A DNA stretch of 64,000 nt from DATCLS01 sp036563805 (GCA_036563805.1 DATCLS010000102.1:1-64000), one strand, 5' to 3'; positions 35,077 through 43,566 are shown, numbered from the stretch's first letter. Numbers and translations: made by a program. The notes: a model not told the origin generated them from the sequence alone.

Positions 35077-36324
35077 GTGCGACGCTTGATAGCGGTTGTG
35101 GCCGTGCTCGCCGCGCTCGCGGCCGGGTGCGGGGGCGACGACGACGCCGGGGGCGCCGGGGAGCGTGACGGCGCCGGGGCGAGCGGGGCCAGCGGCGGGT
35201 CCGCGCCGAGCGGCGACGAGATCGTCGTCGGCGGCGTGGCCCAGCTCGACTTCTACCCGGGCATCGACGCCGGCGTGGAGGCCCGGCTCGAGAGGGCCAA
35301 CCGCGAGGGCGGCGTGCAGGGGCGCCAGCTCCGGTTCCTCGGCACGAGCGACGACGGCAGCAGCCCCGACACCAACCTGAGCACGGTGCGGTCGCTGGTC
35401 CAGAGCGACGACGTCTTCGCCGTCCTGCCGGTCGCCTCGGCCGTGTTCCTGCCCCAGTCGAGCGACTTCCTCGCCCAGGAGGGCGTGCCCTACGTCGGCT
35501 GGGGGTTCATGCCCGGCTTCTGCGGATCGGACTGGGGCTACGGGTTCAACGGCTGCCTGGCCAACTACGACGTGGCCGTCACGTCGCTGGCCGAGCCGGC
35601 CATCGAGGTGTCGGGCGAGGACGCGTCCGACCTGCGGGTCGCCATCCAGAGCGGCGACGACGAGTCCGGCGAGCTCGGGCGCGTCGCCCAGGCCGTGGCC
35701 TTCGAGGAGGTCGGCGCCGAGGTCGTCTACAACGAGGCCGACCTGCCGGTCGGCGGCTCGGTCACCGACTACTCGCCCTACGTACAGGCCATCCTGGAGA
35801 CCGAGCCCGACATCGTGGTGCTGTCGACCGACTTCCCCGGCGCCGTCGGCCTGTCCGGCGCCCTCAACGCGGCCGGCTACGACGGGGTCATCCAAAGCTT
35901 CGTGGCCTACGTGCCCGGCGTGCTCGAGGACCAGCCGGACGTGGCGGCGGCCCTCGAGGGCACCTACGTCAACACCCAGATCCCGCCCCAGGAGGACGGG
36001 TCGCCCGCCGTCCGGCAGATCGAGGAGGACCTGGAGGCCATCGGCGAGGACACCACGATCTCGCTGGGAGCCGCGATCGGCTACTGGCAGGCCGACCTGT
36101 TCGTCGCAGCCCTGGAGGCCGCCGAGGAGCCCACGCCCGAGGCGCTGCACGAGGTCATGACCAGCGGCTTCACCTACGAGCCGCCCGAGGGCTACATCGA
36201 GGCGCTGGAGTTCCCGAACGCCCTCACCCAGCCGGCGCCCTGCGCCGCGCTCGTCCGGATCGAGGACGGCGCGTACACGTCCGCCGTGCCGTTCGACTGC
36301 TACGACTCGGTGGCCGTCGAGTAG
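35077..36324 (+). CDS. LIV-type substrate-binding lipoprotein of second system
   Basis: 415 residues from GTG. A short signal peptide ends in LAAGC with lipobox Cys18, then an Asp/Gly/Ala linker. The binding fold begins IVVGGVAQLDFYPGIDAGVEARLERANREGGVQGRQL. Cys pairs (CGSDWGYGFNGC and CAAL...DC near the end) suggest disulfides. It is co-transcribed with the fused permease/ATPase gene that starts 15 bases later. It is only distantly similar in visible motifs to the binding protein at 28093. Ligand unknown. Confidence 0.88.
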   Translation: MRRLIAVVAVLAALAAGCGGDDDAGGAGERDGAGASGASGGSAPSGDEIVVGGVAQLDFYPGIDAGVEARLERANREGGVQGRQLRFLGTSDDGSSPDTNLSTVRSLVQSDDVFAVLPVASAVFLPQSSDFLAQEGVPYVGWGFMPGFCGSDWGYGFNGCLANYDVAVTSLAEPAIEVSGEDASDLRVAIQSGDDESGELGRVAQAVAFEEVGAEVVYNEADLPVGGSVTDYSPYVQAILETEPDIVVLSTDFPGAVGLSGALNAAGYDGVIQSFVAYVPGVLEDQPDVAAALEGTYVNTQIPPQEDGSPAVRQIEEDLEAIGEDTTISLGAAIGYWQADLFVAALEAAEEPTPEALHEVMTSGFTYEPPEGYIEALEFPNALTQPAPCAALVRIEDGAYTSAVPFDCYDSVAVE

Positions 36325-36339
36325 CCGGCGCGGCGCGCC

Positions 36340-39300
36340 ATGGAGAAGTTCCTCAACCTCACCGCCAGCGGGGCGATGAGCGGGGCCGTGTACTCGCTCA
36401 TCGCCACCGGGTTGGTCCTGTCCTACCGCGCCACCGGGATCTTCAACCTCGGCTACGGCGCGGTCGCCTTCACCACCGCCTTCGTCTACTACGAGCTCCA
36501 CACCGGGCTCGGGTGGCCGGTCGTGCCGGCGGCCGTGGTCGCCCTGGGCGCCTTCGCCCCGCTCGTCGGCCTGGCGCTCGACCGGCTGATCTTCCGGCGC
36601 CTCGGCCGGGCGGCCGACTCCGCCAAGCTCATGGCCACGGTCGGCGTCCTGGTCGCCCTGCCGGCGCTGGCCAAGTGGACCGTCGAGCTGCTGGTCGACG
36701 TGGCCGGCTGGACGCTTCCGCTCGGCAACGACGTGTACGTCATGCCCGGCCTGGGGCCGTCACCCAAGACGACCTGGGAGCTTCCCGGCGGCGTCATCTT
36801 CGACTCCAACCAGCTCATCGTGCTCGTCGGGGCGGTGGCGTGCGCCGCCGGGCTGTGGTTGGTGCTCGGCCACACCCGCCTGGGCCTCACGATGCGGGCC
36901 GTCGTCGACCGGCCCGACCTGGCCCGGCTGCGGGGCATCGACCAGGGCCGGACGTCGGCCCAGGCGTGGGTGCTCGGCACGTTTTTCGCCGGGCTGGCCG
37001 GCGTGGTCGGGGCACCGGTGCTCAACAGCCTCGACCCCGGCACGTACACCTACGTCACGTTCGTGGCGGTCGCCGCTGCGGTGCTCGGCGCCCTGCGGTC
37101 GGTCCCGCTGGCGTTCGCCGGCGGGCTGGCGATCGGCGTCGTCCAGAACCTCGTGGCCGGCTACGCCACGTTCGCCGATGGGATCCGCGAGTTCAACGCT
37201 TCGGTCCCGTTCGTGCTGCTGCTGGTCGGGCTCGTGGCGCTCGGCCGGGACCGCTCGCGGCGGGCCGGGTCGATCGGTGAGGACGCCCCGGCCGGGCTGG
37301 CCCCGGCTTCCGCGCGCGGCCCCGCGACGGGCCTCACGACCGGCGCCGGGGCGCGCTCCGCCGCCGGCGGCCGCAGGCGGCCGGTCGCACCGGGGGCGGT
37401 GGGCGCCGCGCTGCTGCTCGTCTACGTGTTCGCCGTGGCCGACGAGTTCTGGCTCGGGCTCACGACCCGGGGCCTGGCCTTCTCCCTCGTCTTCCTGTCG
37501 TTCGTGGTCGTCACCGGCATGGGCGGCATGGTCAGCCTGGCTCAGACCGCCTTCGTGACCGCGGCCGCGCTCACGGCCGGCCTGCTCGTCGACCGGTACG
37601 ACGCCCCGTTCCTCGTCGCGCTGGCGGGCGGGGTGGCCGTCGCCGTCGTGCTCGGGGTCGTCGTGGCCCTGCCCGCCCTCCGGCTGGGCGGGCTGTCGCT
37701 GGCCCTGGCCACGTTGGCCCTGGCGTACCTGGGCGAGAAGGTCCTGTTCTCCTGGGAGTGGCTGGGCAACGGCCAGTCCGGCTGGGCACTCCCCCGGCCC
37801 GCTCTGGGTCCGCTCGACCTGGCCGACGACCGCACGTTGGCCGTCGTCCTGCTCGTGCTGGTCGCGATGGTCACGCTCGTCATCCGCAACGTCGACCGCT
37901 CCCCGACCGGGCGGGCCATCGTCGCCGTTCGGACCGCCGAGGTGGCGGCCGCGACGTCGGGGGCGTCACCCCCCAAGGTCAAGCTCACGCTGTTCGCCCT
38001 GTCCGCCGCCATCGCCGCGCTGGGCGGCGTGCTCGTCGCCACCGTCGACCAGCGGGCGACCGGCACGACGTTCCCCGCCTTCCTCGGCCTGGTGTGGCTG
38101 GCCGCGGTGGTGCTGTGGGGCGTGCGGCGGCCAGCCGGGGCCATCCTGGCCGGGCTGACGACCGTCCTGTTCCCGGCGCTGCTGGCGAACGGCGTCCACT
38201 GGCCGTCGTGGGTGCCGGACGCACTGTCGTGGGGCGGTACCGAGTCGACCCAGGTGGCCGACGTCTTGTTCGGTCTGGGGGCGATCCAGATGGCCCGAGA
38301 CCCGGATGGGATCCTCTCGGTCCTGGCCCGGGCCCGGCGCCCCCGGCTTCGGCGAACGGAGGTCGACGCCGAGCCCGGAGTGGGAGCCGGCGCCGCGGCC
38401 GGGCGCGACCGGGCGGTCGACGCCGCCGGCGCCGCGAGCACCAGCGCCGCCGCCGACACCGCCCGGCGGGTCGTGGCCGCCGAGGAGAGCGCCACGGCCG
38501 CCCAGGTCGCCGCCGACGAGCAGCGCCTCGAACGGCTGGGCGTCGTGGCCGGCGGCCGCGGCCGGCCGGCCGCCGGGCGCGACGGCTCGGCCGGCCGGCC
38601 GGCACCGGTCGTCGAGCTGCGCGGCGTGCGCGCCGGCTACGGCGAGGTGACCGTGCTGTACGGCGTCGACCTCGACCTGCCTGCCGGCTGCGTGACGGCC
38701 CTGGTGGGCGGCAACGGGGCCGGGAAGTCCACGCTGTGCGCGGTGGTCGCCGGCCTGGTCCCCGCCCGCGCCGGCACGATCACGCTCGAGGGCGAGGACG
38801 TCACCGGCGTCCCCGCCCACGTCCGGGCCCGCCGGGGCGTCGTGCTCGCGCCGGAGTCCCGGGGCATCTTCCCGGCGCTCAGCGTGGACGACAATCTCGC
38901 CCTGCGGCTGACGGCCGACCAGCGCGACCAGGTCTACGACCGGTTCCCGGCGCTGGCCGCCCGGCGCGGCGTGCCGGCCGGCAGCCTCTCGGGCGGCGAG
39001 CAGCAGATGCTCACGCTCGGCCCGCTCCTGGCGGCCCCACCCCGGGTCCTGGTGGCCGACGAGCCGACGCTCGGCCTGGCGCCGCGGGTCGTCGGCGAGC
39101 TGCTCGACGTGGTGGCCGAGCTGCGGGACGCCGGCGTCACGCTGCTGCTCGTGGAGGAGAAGGCCCGGGCCGTGCTCGACGTCGCCGACCACGTGGTGTT
39201 CTTCGAGCTGGGCCGGGTGCTGTGGCGAGGGCCCCGCGCGGCCGTGGACGACGACCACCTGGCCGCTGCCTACCTCGGCGGTGCGGAAGCCCCCGCCTAG
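36340..39300 (+). CDS. Triple fusion LIV-type permease-permease-ATPase (LivH-LivM-LivF)
   Basis: 986 residues. LivH-like part at about 1-310 (SGAMSGAVYSLIATGLVLSY, GIFNLGYGA), LivM-like part at about 345-650 (VTGMGGMVSLAQTAFV, LPALRLGGLSLALATLALAYLG), an Ala/Arg/Asp-rich linker at about 665-755, and a LivF-like ATPase at about 757-986. The ATPase has Walker A GGNGAGKST (Lys796), the hallmark ESRGIFPALSVDDNL, signature LSGGEQQM and Walker B VLVADEPTLGLAP. No stop or frameshift separates the parts. A fixed 1:1:1 stoichiometry follows, with LivG supplied from the divergent gene at 33165. Confidence 0.9.
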   Translation: MEKFLNLTASGAMSGAVYSLIATGLVLSYRATGIFNLGYGAVAFTTAFVYYELHTGLGWPVVPAAVVALGAFAPLVGLALDRLIFRRLGRAADSAKLMATVGVLVALPALAKWTVELLVDVAGWTLPLGNDVYVMPGLGPSPKTTWELPGGVIFDSNQLIVLVGAVACAAGLWLVLGHTRLGLTMRAVVDRPDLARLRGIDQGRTSAQAWVLGTFFAGLAGVVGAPVLNSLDPGTYTYVTFVAVAAAVLGALRSVPLAFAGGLAIGVVQNLVAGYATFADGIREFNASVPFVLLLVGLVALGRDRSRRAGSIGEDAPAGLAPASARGPATGLTTGAGARSAAGGRRRPVAPGAVGAALLLVYVFAVADEFWLGLTTRGLAFSLVFLSFVVVTGMGGMVSLAQTAFVTAAALTAGLLVDRYDAPFLVALAGGVAVAVVLGVVVALPALRLGGLSLALATLALAYLGEKVLFSWEWLGNGQSGWALPRPALGPLDLADDRTLAVVLLVLVAMVTLVIRNVDRSPTGRAIVAVRTAEVAAATSGASPPKVKLTLFALSAAIAALGGVLVATVDQRATGTTFPAFLGLVWLAAVVLWGVRRPAGAILAGLTTVLFPALLANGVHWPSWVPDALSWGGTESTQVADVLFGLGAIQMARDPDGILSVLARARRPRLRRTEVDAEPGVGAGAAAGRDRAVDAAGAASTSAAADTARRVVAAEESATAAQVAADEQRLERLGVVAGGRGRPAAGRDGSAGRPAPVVELRGVRAGYGEVTVLYGVDLDLPAGCVTALVGGNGAGKSTLCAVVAGLVPARAGTITLEGEDVTGVPAHVRARRGVVLAPESRGIFPALSVDDNLALRLTADQRDQVYDRFPALAARRGVPAGSLSGGEQQMLTLGPLLAAPPRVLVADEPTLGLAPRVVGELLDVVAELRDAGVTLLLVEEKARAVLDVADHVVFFELGRVLWRGPRAAVDDDHLAAAYLGGAEAPA

Positions 39301-39387
39301 GTCCCGATCGCCGGTCCGTACCCGAGCTCGGCAGCGTGCCGAGGTCGAACGTCACGGCCGGCGCCGGCTCGGTTCAACAGCGCGCCA

Positions 39388-39430
39388 AGCGGCGGATCGG
39401 GTGCCCCCGCCGGGCCTCCGATCCGCCGCT
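39388..39430. terminator. Hairpin terminator between convergent genes
   Basis: Perfect 13-bp stem (39388-39400 with 39418-39430) and 17-base loop, between the permease/ATPase gene and the small convergent gene. The rest of 39301-39498 shows nothing else. Confidence 0.55.
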
Positions 39431-39498
39431 CCGCCGTAGCCGCCGCCCGCCGTTCGCCCGCCTTCCCGCCGGCCTCGCCGGCTGGCCGACCGGGGGAG

Positions 39499-39702
39499 TC
39501 AGCCGGCCAGCCGGTCGGTCGCCACCGGCCGGTCGTCGCGTGCCACGCTCCAGCCGGTCTTGAACCCGTCGATCCAGGCCGGGCCCCGCCCGGCCCCGGC
39601 ACCGGTCGCCTTCAGGTAATCGATCGCCCCCCGGTAGTGGTCCGCCGCCAGCGCGTAGGCCCGCTTGCCCTCGTCGTATCCGTCGCTCCAGGTCCCGCGC
39701 AT
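39499..39702 (-). CDS. Small hypothetical protein
   Basis: 67 residues, MRGTWSDGYDEGKRAYALA at the N-terminus, then DHYRGAIDYLKATG and PAWIDGFKTGWSVARD. Two related GY/GF-D-G-K segments (SDGYDEGKRAYA and IDGFKTGWSVA) suggest an internal repeat of helical type. It is divergent from the kinase/cyclohydrolase genes across the palindrome cluster, so it may share their regulation. Family unknown; codon usage is G/C3-rich as in neighbouring genes. Confidence 0.55.
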   Translation of the reverse strand: MRGTWSDGYDEGKRAYALAADHYRGAIDYLKATGAGAGRGPAWIDGFKTGWSVARDDRPVATDRLAG

Positions 39703-39743
39703 GTCTCACATCCCTTCGCTTCTCATGTCATCACGGCTATTCT

Positions 39744-39774
39744 GGCAGTTGCCGGCAGTTGCCGTCAATTGACG
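39744..39774. promoter_or_regulatory. Cluster of three abutting palindromes
   Basis: Two tandem copies of GGCAGTTGCC (39744-39753, 39754-39763; each GGCA-GT-TGCC) run into the perfect 12-bp palindrome CGTCAATTGACG (39763-39774). The cluster lies between the divergent small gene and the kinase gene. A TAGAAT -10-like hexamer occurs at 39796-39801. Probably an operator array. Confidence 0.6.
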
Positions 39775-39878
39775 AAGGGATGGCGATAATTGTCTTAGAA
39801 TCGTTATGCTCCCCCCGCGGCGTTTGGGCAAACTTGCAAGGACGCCCGCCACTTGCCGCATAAAGGGGGCTACTGCCC

Positions 39879-41495
39879 GTGACCGCCGTAAAGACGCGCT
39901 ATCGTGCCGGCGCCGGCCCCCGACGACGTGGCCCCCGGCTGGAGGACGGATTGCCCCGCCGACAGAACGAGCACGCGATCGAGAGCCTCCGGGCCGCGCT
40001 CAAGAGCCTCCGGACCCGTCACGGGCTGACGGTCGACCGACTCCGGGCCACCGAGCTCGGCCTCGGTCCCCTGCTCGACCTCGACGTCGTGCAGCAGGTC
40101 CAGCACTCCCAGCAGGTCTCGCCCGAGGAGGCCATCGTCGCCGTGGTCCGGGGCGCCGCCGCCCAGCTCGACGTCGCCGACCTGCTCGTGGTCGACGCCG
40201 CGCTGGCCCTCGGGGTGTTCGCCGAGTCGGTCAACGACCAGCCCGGCCTCGCCGCCCTGTACGCCCCCGACCTGTCCGAGCGGCGCCAGGCGCTGGTGGC
40301 GTCGTGGGCCACCCTCCACGAGCTGGCGGGCACGGCGCCCACGCCCGCCCCCACGGTCCGGGCGCTGCGGGGCGAGCTCGAGTCGCGGGCCTTCGTGCGG
40401 CTCGCCGAGCGCATCCTCAGCACCTCGCCGCTCGACGTCCCGTCGACCGACGAGAGCCCGGTCCCGGCCGCCCGGGAACCGCGCCCCCGGCCCCGCCCGG
40501 CCCCTGCGGCCGCCCGCAACGGCGCCGGCGGCCGCGTGCTGGTGGCCGGCGCGGCGGTGATCGACCACATCCACGCCGTCGACCGCATCCCCGAGGCGGG
40601 CACGTCGATCCAGGCCCGGTCGTACCAGGCGCAGCCGGGCGGCAAGGGCCTCAACCAGGCGGTGGCCGCCGCCCGCCTCGGCCTCACCGTCCAGCTCGTC
40701 GCCACTGTCGGCGACGACGAGGGCGGCCGGCAGGTGCTCGACTACCTCGAGGAGGAGGGCGTCGGCACCGACCTGATCCGGGTCGTGCCCGGCGCCTCCA
40801 CACCGGTGACGACCGTGCTGGTCACGCCGGACGGCATGGCCTCGACCGTGGGCTGGATGAACGACGAGCAGATCAGCGTCACCGTGCGCGACGTGCGCAG
40901 CGCCCGGGCCCGGGCCACGCTCGCCGCCGCCGACACGGTCATGCTCACCTTCGAGCTGCCGCACGACACGATCGCGGCCGTGCTGGAGGCGACGGCGGCG
41001 TCGCCCAGCTCGCCCCGCACGATCCTGACGCCCTCGCCGCCGGACGAGGGCCTGCGGTTCGCCCACGAGATCCTGCAGTACGTCGACTACCTCGTCGGCA
41101 CGCACTGGGAGCTGTGCTGCCTGCTCCCCACGGCGTCGGCCGCCACGCCGACCGATCAGCTGCTGACCCAGCTCCTGATCCTCGGCGCCGGGACGATCTG
41201 CCTGGCCGAGTCGTTCCGCTGCACCGTGCGGTCGAACGTCGCCAGCTACGAGGTCGCCGGCCCGCCGGCGGCGTTCAAGGAGGCGCCGGGGGCGCGCGAC
41301 GCGTTCGCCGCGGCCCTCGCCCTCCGGCTGCACGAGGGCGACGGGCAGCTCGACGAGGAAGGGGCGACGTGGGCGACGGCCGCCATGGCGGTCCCGCAGA
41401 CGTTCGGGGGCGTCGCCAGCTCGATGCCCACCCGCGACGAGATCGACAGGGTGTTGGGGTTGGCAACGCGCACGGGAGGCGTGGATGACCGCTAG
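39879..41495 (+). CDS. PfkB/ribokinase-family kinase with extra N-terminal domain
   Basis: 538 residues from GTG. Residues ~30-180 form an all-helical domain I do not recognise (HAIESLRAALKSLRTRHGLT, then VSPEEAIVAVVRGAAAQLDV); it may be a wHTH-like signalling domain. A Pro/Arg linker (~195-212) leads to the kinase (~217-525). The first PfkB signature is GGKGLNQAVAAARLG (254-268). The second reads PGARDAFAAALALRLHEG with base Asp474, where DTxGAGD is usual. Its likely substrates are ribosyl- or nucleoside-type sugars. Its last codons overlap the GTP cyclohydrolase II start by 11 bases. A nucleotide-modifying module is inferred. Confidence 0.82.
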   Translation: MTAVKTRYRAGAGPRRRGPRLEDGLPRRQNEHAIESLRAALKSLRTRHGLTVDRLRATELGLGPLLDLDVVQQVQHSQQVSPEEAIVAVVRGAAAQLDVADLLVVDAALALGVFAESVNDQPGLAALYAPDLSERRQALVASWATLHELAGTAPTPAPTVRALRGELESRAFVRLAERILSTSPLDVPSTDESPVPAAREPRPRPRPAPAAARNGAGGRVLVAGAAVIDHIHAVDRIPEAGTSIQARSYQAQPGGKGLNQAVAAARLGLTVQLVATVGDDEGGRQVLDYLEEEGVGTDLIRVVPGASTPVTTVLVTPDGMASTVGWMNDEQISVTVRDVRSARARATLAAADTVMLTFELPHDTIAAVLEATAASPSSPRTILTPSPPDEGLRFAHEILQYVDYLVGTHWELCCLLPTASAATPTDQLLTQLLILGAGTICLAESFRCTVRSNVASYEVAGPPAAFKEAPGARDAFAAALALRLHEGDGQLDEEGATWATAAMAVPQTFGGVASSMPTRDEIDRVLGLATRTGGVDDR

Positions 41496-42129
41496 CAGGT
41501 TCAAAGAGGAACACATGCTGGCCATCGACGGGGCCGAGGTGAGGGTCGTCGTCCGGCAGCCGAACTACCGCCGGGGCGAGCGAGCCCCGGCCTGTGCGCT
41601 CGTGTTCGGCGAGGTCGCCGACGGGGCGCTCGTCCGGATCCACTCGCGCTGCCTGTACGGCGACGTGTTCGGGTCCCAGGAGTGCGACTGCGCCGGCCAG
41701 CTCCACCACGCCATGGAGCTGATGCGCCGGCGAGGCGGCGTCCTCATCTACCTCGACCAGGAGGGCCGGGGCGCCGGGCTGTTCGCCAAGGCGCGCGCCT
41801 ACCGGATGCGCCAGGAACGGGGGCTCGACTCCTTCCGCTCCTACGAGCACTACGGCTACGAGCCCGACCCCCGCCGGTACACGATCGCGGCGGAGCTGCT
41901 CGAGGACCTCAAGCTCGAGCGGGTCACGCTCCTTACCAACAACCCGGACAAGGTGGCGGGCCTCGAGGCCCACGGCATCGCGGTCGACCGGCAGCCGCTC
42001 GTCGTGCCGGTCAGCGAGCGGGCCGTGCCGTACCTGGAGTCCAAGCGGGCGCGGGGCCACCAGTTCGATGCCATCCCGCAGCTCGAGACGCAGCTCGGCG
42101 CCCGGCCGCAGGCGCAGCCGTCGGGCTGA
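41485..42129 (+). CDS. Stand-alone GTP cyclohydrolase II (RibA-type)
   Basis: 214 residues if ATG 41485 is used; ATG 41515 has the better ribosome site (AGAGGA at 6 bases) and would give 204 residues. Zinc ligands Cys56, Cys67 and Cys69 (CLYGDVFGSQECDC) keep the E. coli RibA spacing. EGRGAGL, Tyr106 (RAYRM), Asp128/Arg130 (PDPRRYT) and LTNNPDK are all conserved, so activity is expected: GTP to 2,5-diamino-6-ribosylamino-pyrimidinone phosphate, formate and diphosphate. No DHBP synthase domain and no other riboflavin genes are near. Coupling to a PfkB kinase suggests a pathway other than housekeeping riboflavin synthesis. Confidence 0.9.
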   Translation: MTASRFKEEHMLAIDGAEVRVVVRQPNYRRGERAPACALVFGEVADGALVRIHSRCLYGDVFGSQECDCAGQLHHAMELMRRRGGVLIYLDQEGRGAGLFAKARAYRMRQERGLDSFRSYEHYGYEPDPRRYTIAAELLEDLKLERVTLLTNNPDKVAGLEAHGIAVDRQPLVVPVSERAVPYLESKRARGHQFDAIPQLETQLGARPQAQPSG

Positions 42130-42141
42130 GCCGTCGCCGCG

Positions 42142-42169
42142 AGCCGTCGCCGGCGGGCCGACGACGGCT
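42142..42169. terminator. Hairpin between convergent genes
   Basis: AGCCGTCG (42142-42149) pairs with CGACGGCT (42162-42169) around a 12-base loop, between the cyclohydrolase and SnoaL-like genes. Confidence 0.45.
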
Positions 42170-42173
42170 GGGT

Positions 42174-42662
42174 CTAACTGGGGATCTCCAGGTCGGTGGG
42201 GAGGCCGGTGCGCCAGACCTCCTCCTCGATCAGCTCGACGCTGCGCCAGCCGTCCGCCGTCCGGACCAGGCGGTGGTTGTAGTAGCCGCCGCCGGGCGTC
42301 GACCGGGTGGTGCCGTCGCCGAGCGAGATCATCATCGGGTTGAAGAAGTAGGCCCGCACGGTGGCCTCGTCGCCGTCGATGACCACACGCTTGTTGCAGA
42401 TCAAGTGCTGGCGCACCGGGAACGGGGCCAGCGCCTCGGCCAGCCACGCCTTGATCTCGTCCCGAGTCCCCCGGATGCCGCCGGCCGACGTGTAGTCGAT
42501 CACGGCGTCGGCCGTGAACACGGTGTCGAGCAGGTCCCAGTCACCGTCGTCGACGGCCATCGTGTACCGCGTCAGCAGGTCGTCGATGGCCAGGCGGTCG
42601 GCGATGGCGGCGAGATCGACGTCAGCGGCGCCCGCCGCGCCGTCGGCACGGTCGGTCGTCAT
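42174..42662 (-). CDS. SnoaL/NTF2-like protein
   Basis: 162 residues of the NTF2-like fold. IADRLAIDDLLTRYTMAVDDGDWDLLDTVFTADAVIDYTSAGGIRG is the typical start of SnoaL_4-type proteins, with Asp and Tyr/His residues that line the pocket, and GGGYYNHRLVRTADGWRSVEL closes the cone. Relatives are isomerases, cyclases or hydratases of polyketide and steroid substrates. Its ATG overlaps the stop of the upstream SDR gene (4 bases), so the two are coupled and probably act in sequence. Confidence 0.83.
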   Translation of the reverse strand: MTTDRADGAAGAADVDLAAIADRLAIDDLLTRYTMAVDDGDWDLLDTVFTADAVIDYTSAGGIRGTRDEIKAWLAEALAPFPVRQHLICNKRVVIDGDEATVRAYFFNPMMISLGDGTTRSTPGGGYYNHRLVRTADGWRSVELIEEEVWRTGLPTDLEIPS

Positions 42663-43435
42663 CGCAGGTACTCCCCCGCGTTCACGAGCAGCGTCTGTCC
42701 GGTGATCATGCGGGACCGGTCCGACAGGAAAAACAGGGCCGCCTCGGCCACATCGCCGTCGGTCGGGATCTCGCCGAGCGGCATCCCGGCCGTGATCTCC
42801 CCCACCACGGCCTCGGGCTCGACGCCCCGGGCCTGGGCGGTCATGTTCACGTACGCCTCGACGGGCGGCCCCCACATCCACGACGGCGTCACCACGTTGA
42901 CCCGGATGCGGTGCGGGCCCAGCTCGGACACGAGGTGGGTCATGGCGCCGAGCAGGCCTGCCTTGGTGGCCGCGTAGGCGAGCTGGGGCACCTGGCAGCG
43001 GTGCACCGACTGGGTGCCGATGAGCACGATCGAGCCACCCCGCTGCTTGAGGCCGGGCAGCGCCGCCTGGGTCATCTGCATGGTTCCGAGCAGGTTGACG
43101 TCGACGGCCCGGCGCCACTCGTCCCAGTCGGCGTCTTCGAGGCCGCCGAAGATGCTGTCGAGGGCGGCGCAGTTCACCAGCCCGTCGATCCGCCCGAACC
43201 GTTCGATGGCGGTGGCGGCCAGCGCCGCGCACTGATCGCGGTCGGTGATGTCGGTCGCCCGCCAGGCCAGGCGCTCGCCGCCCGGATCGAGCTCGCCGGC
43301 GATCTTCTCCAGGCTGGCGGCCGTGCGGGCCCCGAGCACGACGTTGGCGCCGTCGCGCAGCGCGGCGGCCGCCACCTCGCGGCCGAGCCCGGCGCCCACC
43401 CCGGACACGACGATGGTCTTTCCCTCGACGATCAT
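42659..43435 (-). CDS. Short-chain dehydrogenase/reductase
   Basis: 258 residues from ATG 43435. NAD(P) motif SGVGAGLGRE, NCAALDS in place of NNAG, catalytic AYAATK and Ser in LIGTQS. The C-terminal GQTLLVNAGEYLR is typical. A GAGGGGGAG-like site precedes the ATG. Upstream lies operator D of the ATCTGACA family, linking the gene to the two LIV-type importers. It is coupled to a SnoaL-like gene. Confidence 0.88.
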   Translation of the reverse strand: MIVEGKTIVVSGVGAGLGREVAAAALRDGANVVLGARTAASLEKIAGELDPGGERLAWRATDITDRDQCAALAATAIERFGRIDGLVNCAALDSIFGGLEDADWDEWRRAVDVNLLGTMQMTQAALPGLKQRGGSIVLIGTQSVHRCQVPQLAYAATKAGLLGAMTHLVSELGPHRIRVNVVTPSWMWGPPVEAYVNMTAQARGVEPEAVVGEITAGMPLGEIPTDGDVAEAALFFLSDRSRMITGQTLLVNAGEYLR

Positions 43436-43477
43436 GCGCTCCCCCTCGTCCCCACGGCGGTCGGCACCCGCCCCCGT

Positions 43478-43496
43478 TTCTAACGCACCGTCAGAT
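43478..43496. promoter_or_regulatory. TetR-type operator D of the ATCTGACA family (weakest)
   Basis: TTCTAACGCACCGTCAGAT, 43 bases before the SDR start. The right arm is intact (GTCAGAT); the left arm has changes. Matches the consensus at 12 of 16 arm positions. Confidence 0.5.
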
Positions 43497-43514
43497 TTTC
43501 GACAACCGGTGGCC

Positions 43515-43535
43515 GCCGGGGCGTCAGGCCCCGGC
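43515..43535 (-). terminator. Hairpin terminator of ABC gene pair
   Basis: GCCGGGGC-GTCAG-GCCCCGGC, 32 bases downstream of the ABC ATPase stop on the minus strand. Confidence 0.5.
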
Positions 43536-43566
43536 CGGCGTTGGCGCCGGCACGGCTGCCGGGCGC

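Noticed and set aside
39744..39774. Tandem GGCAGTTGCC and CGTCAATTGACG as replication iterons
   Set aside because: Only two copies, no replication gene and no AT-rich unwinding region; a promoter operator is simpler.
41485..42129. Housekeeping riboflavin synthesis role for the GTP cyclohydrolase II
   Set aside because: It lacks a DHBP synthase domain and has no ribD, ribE or ribH neighbours; it is instead coupled to a PfkB kinase. Not excluded, but not favoured.
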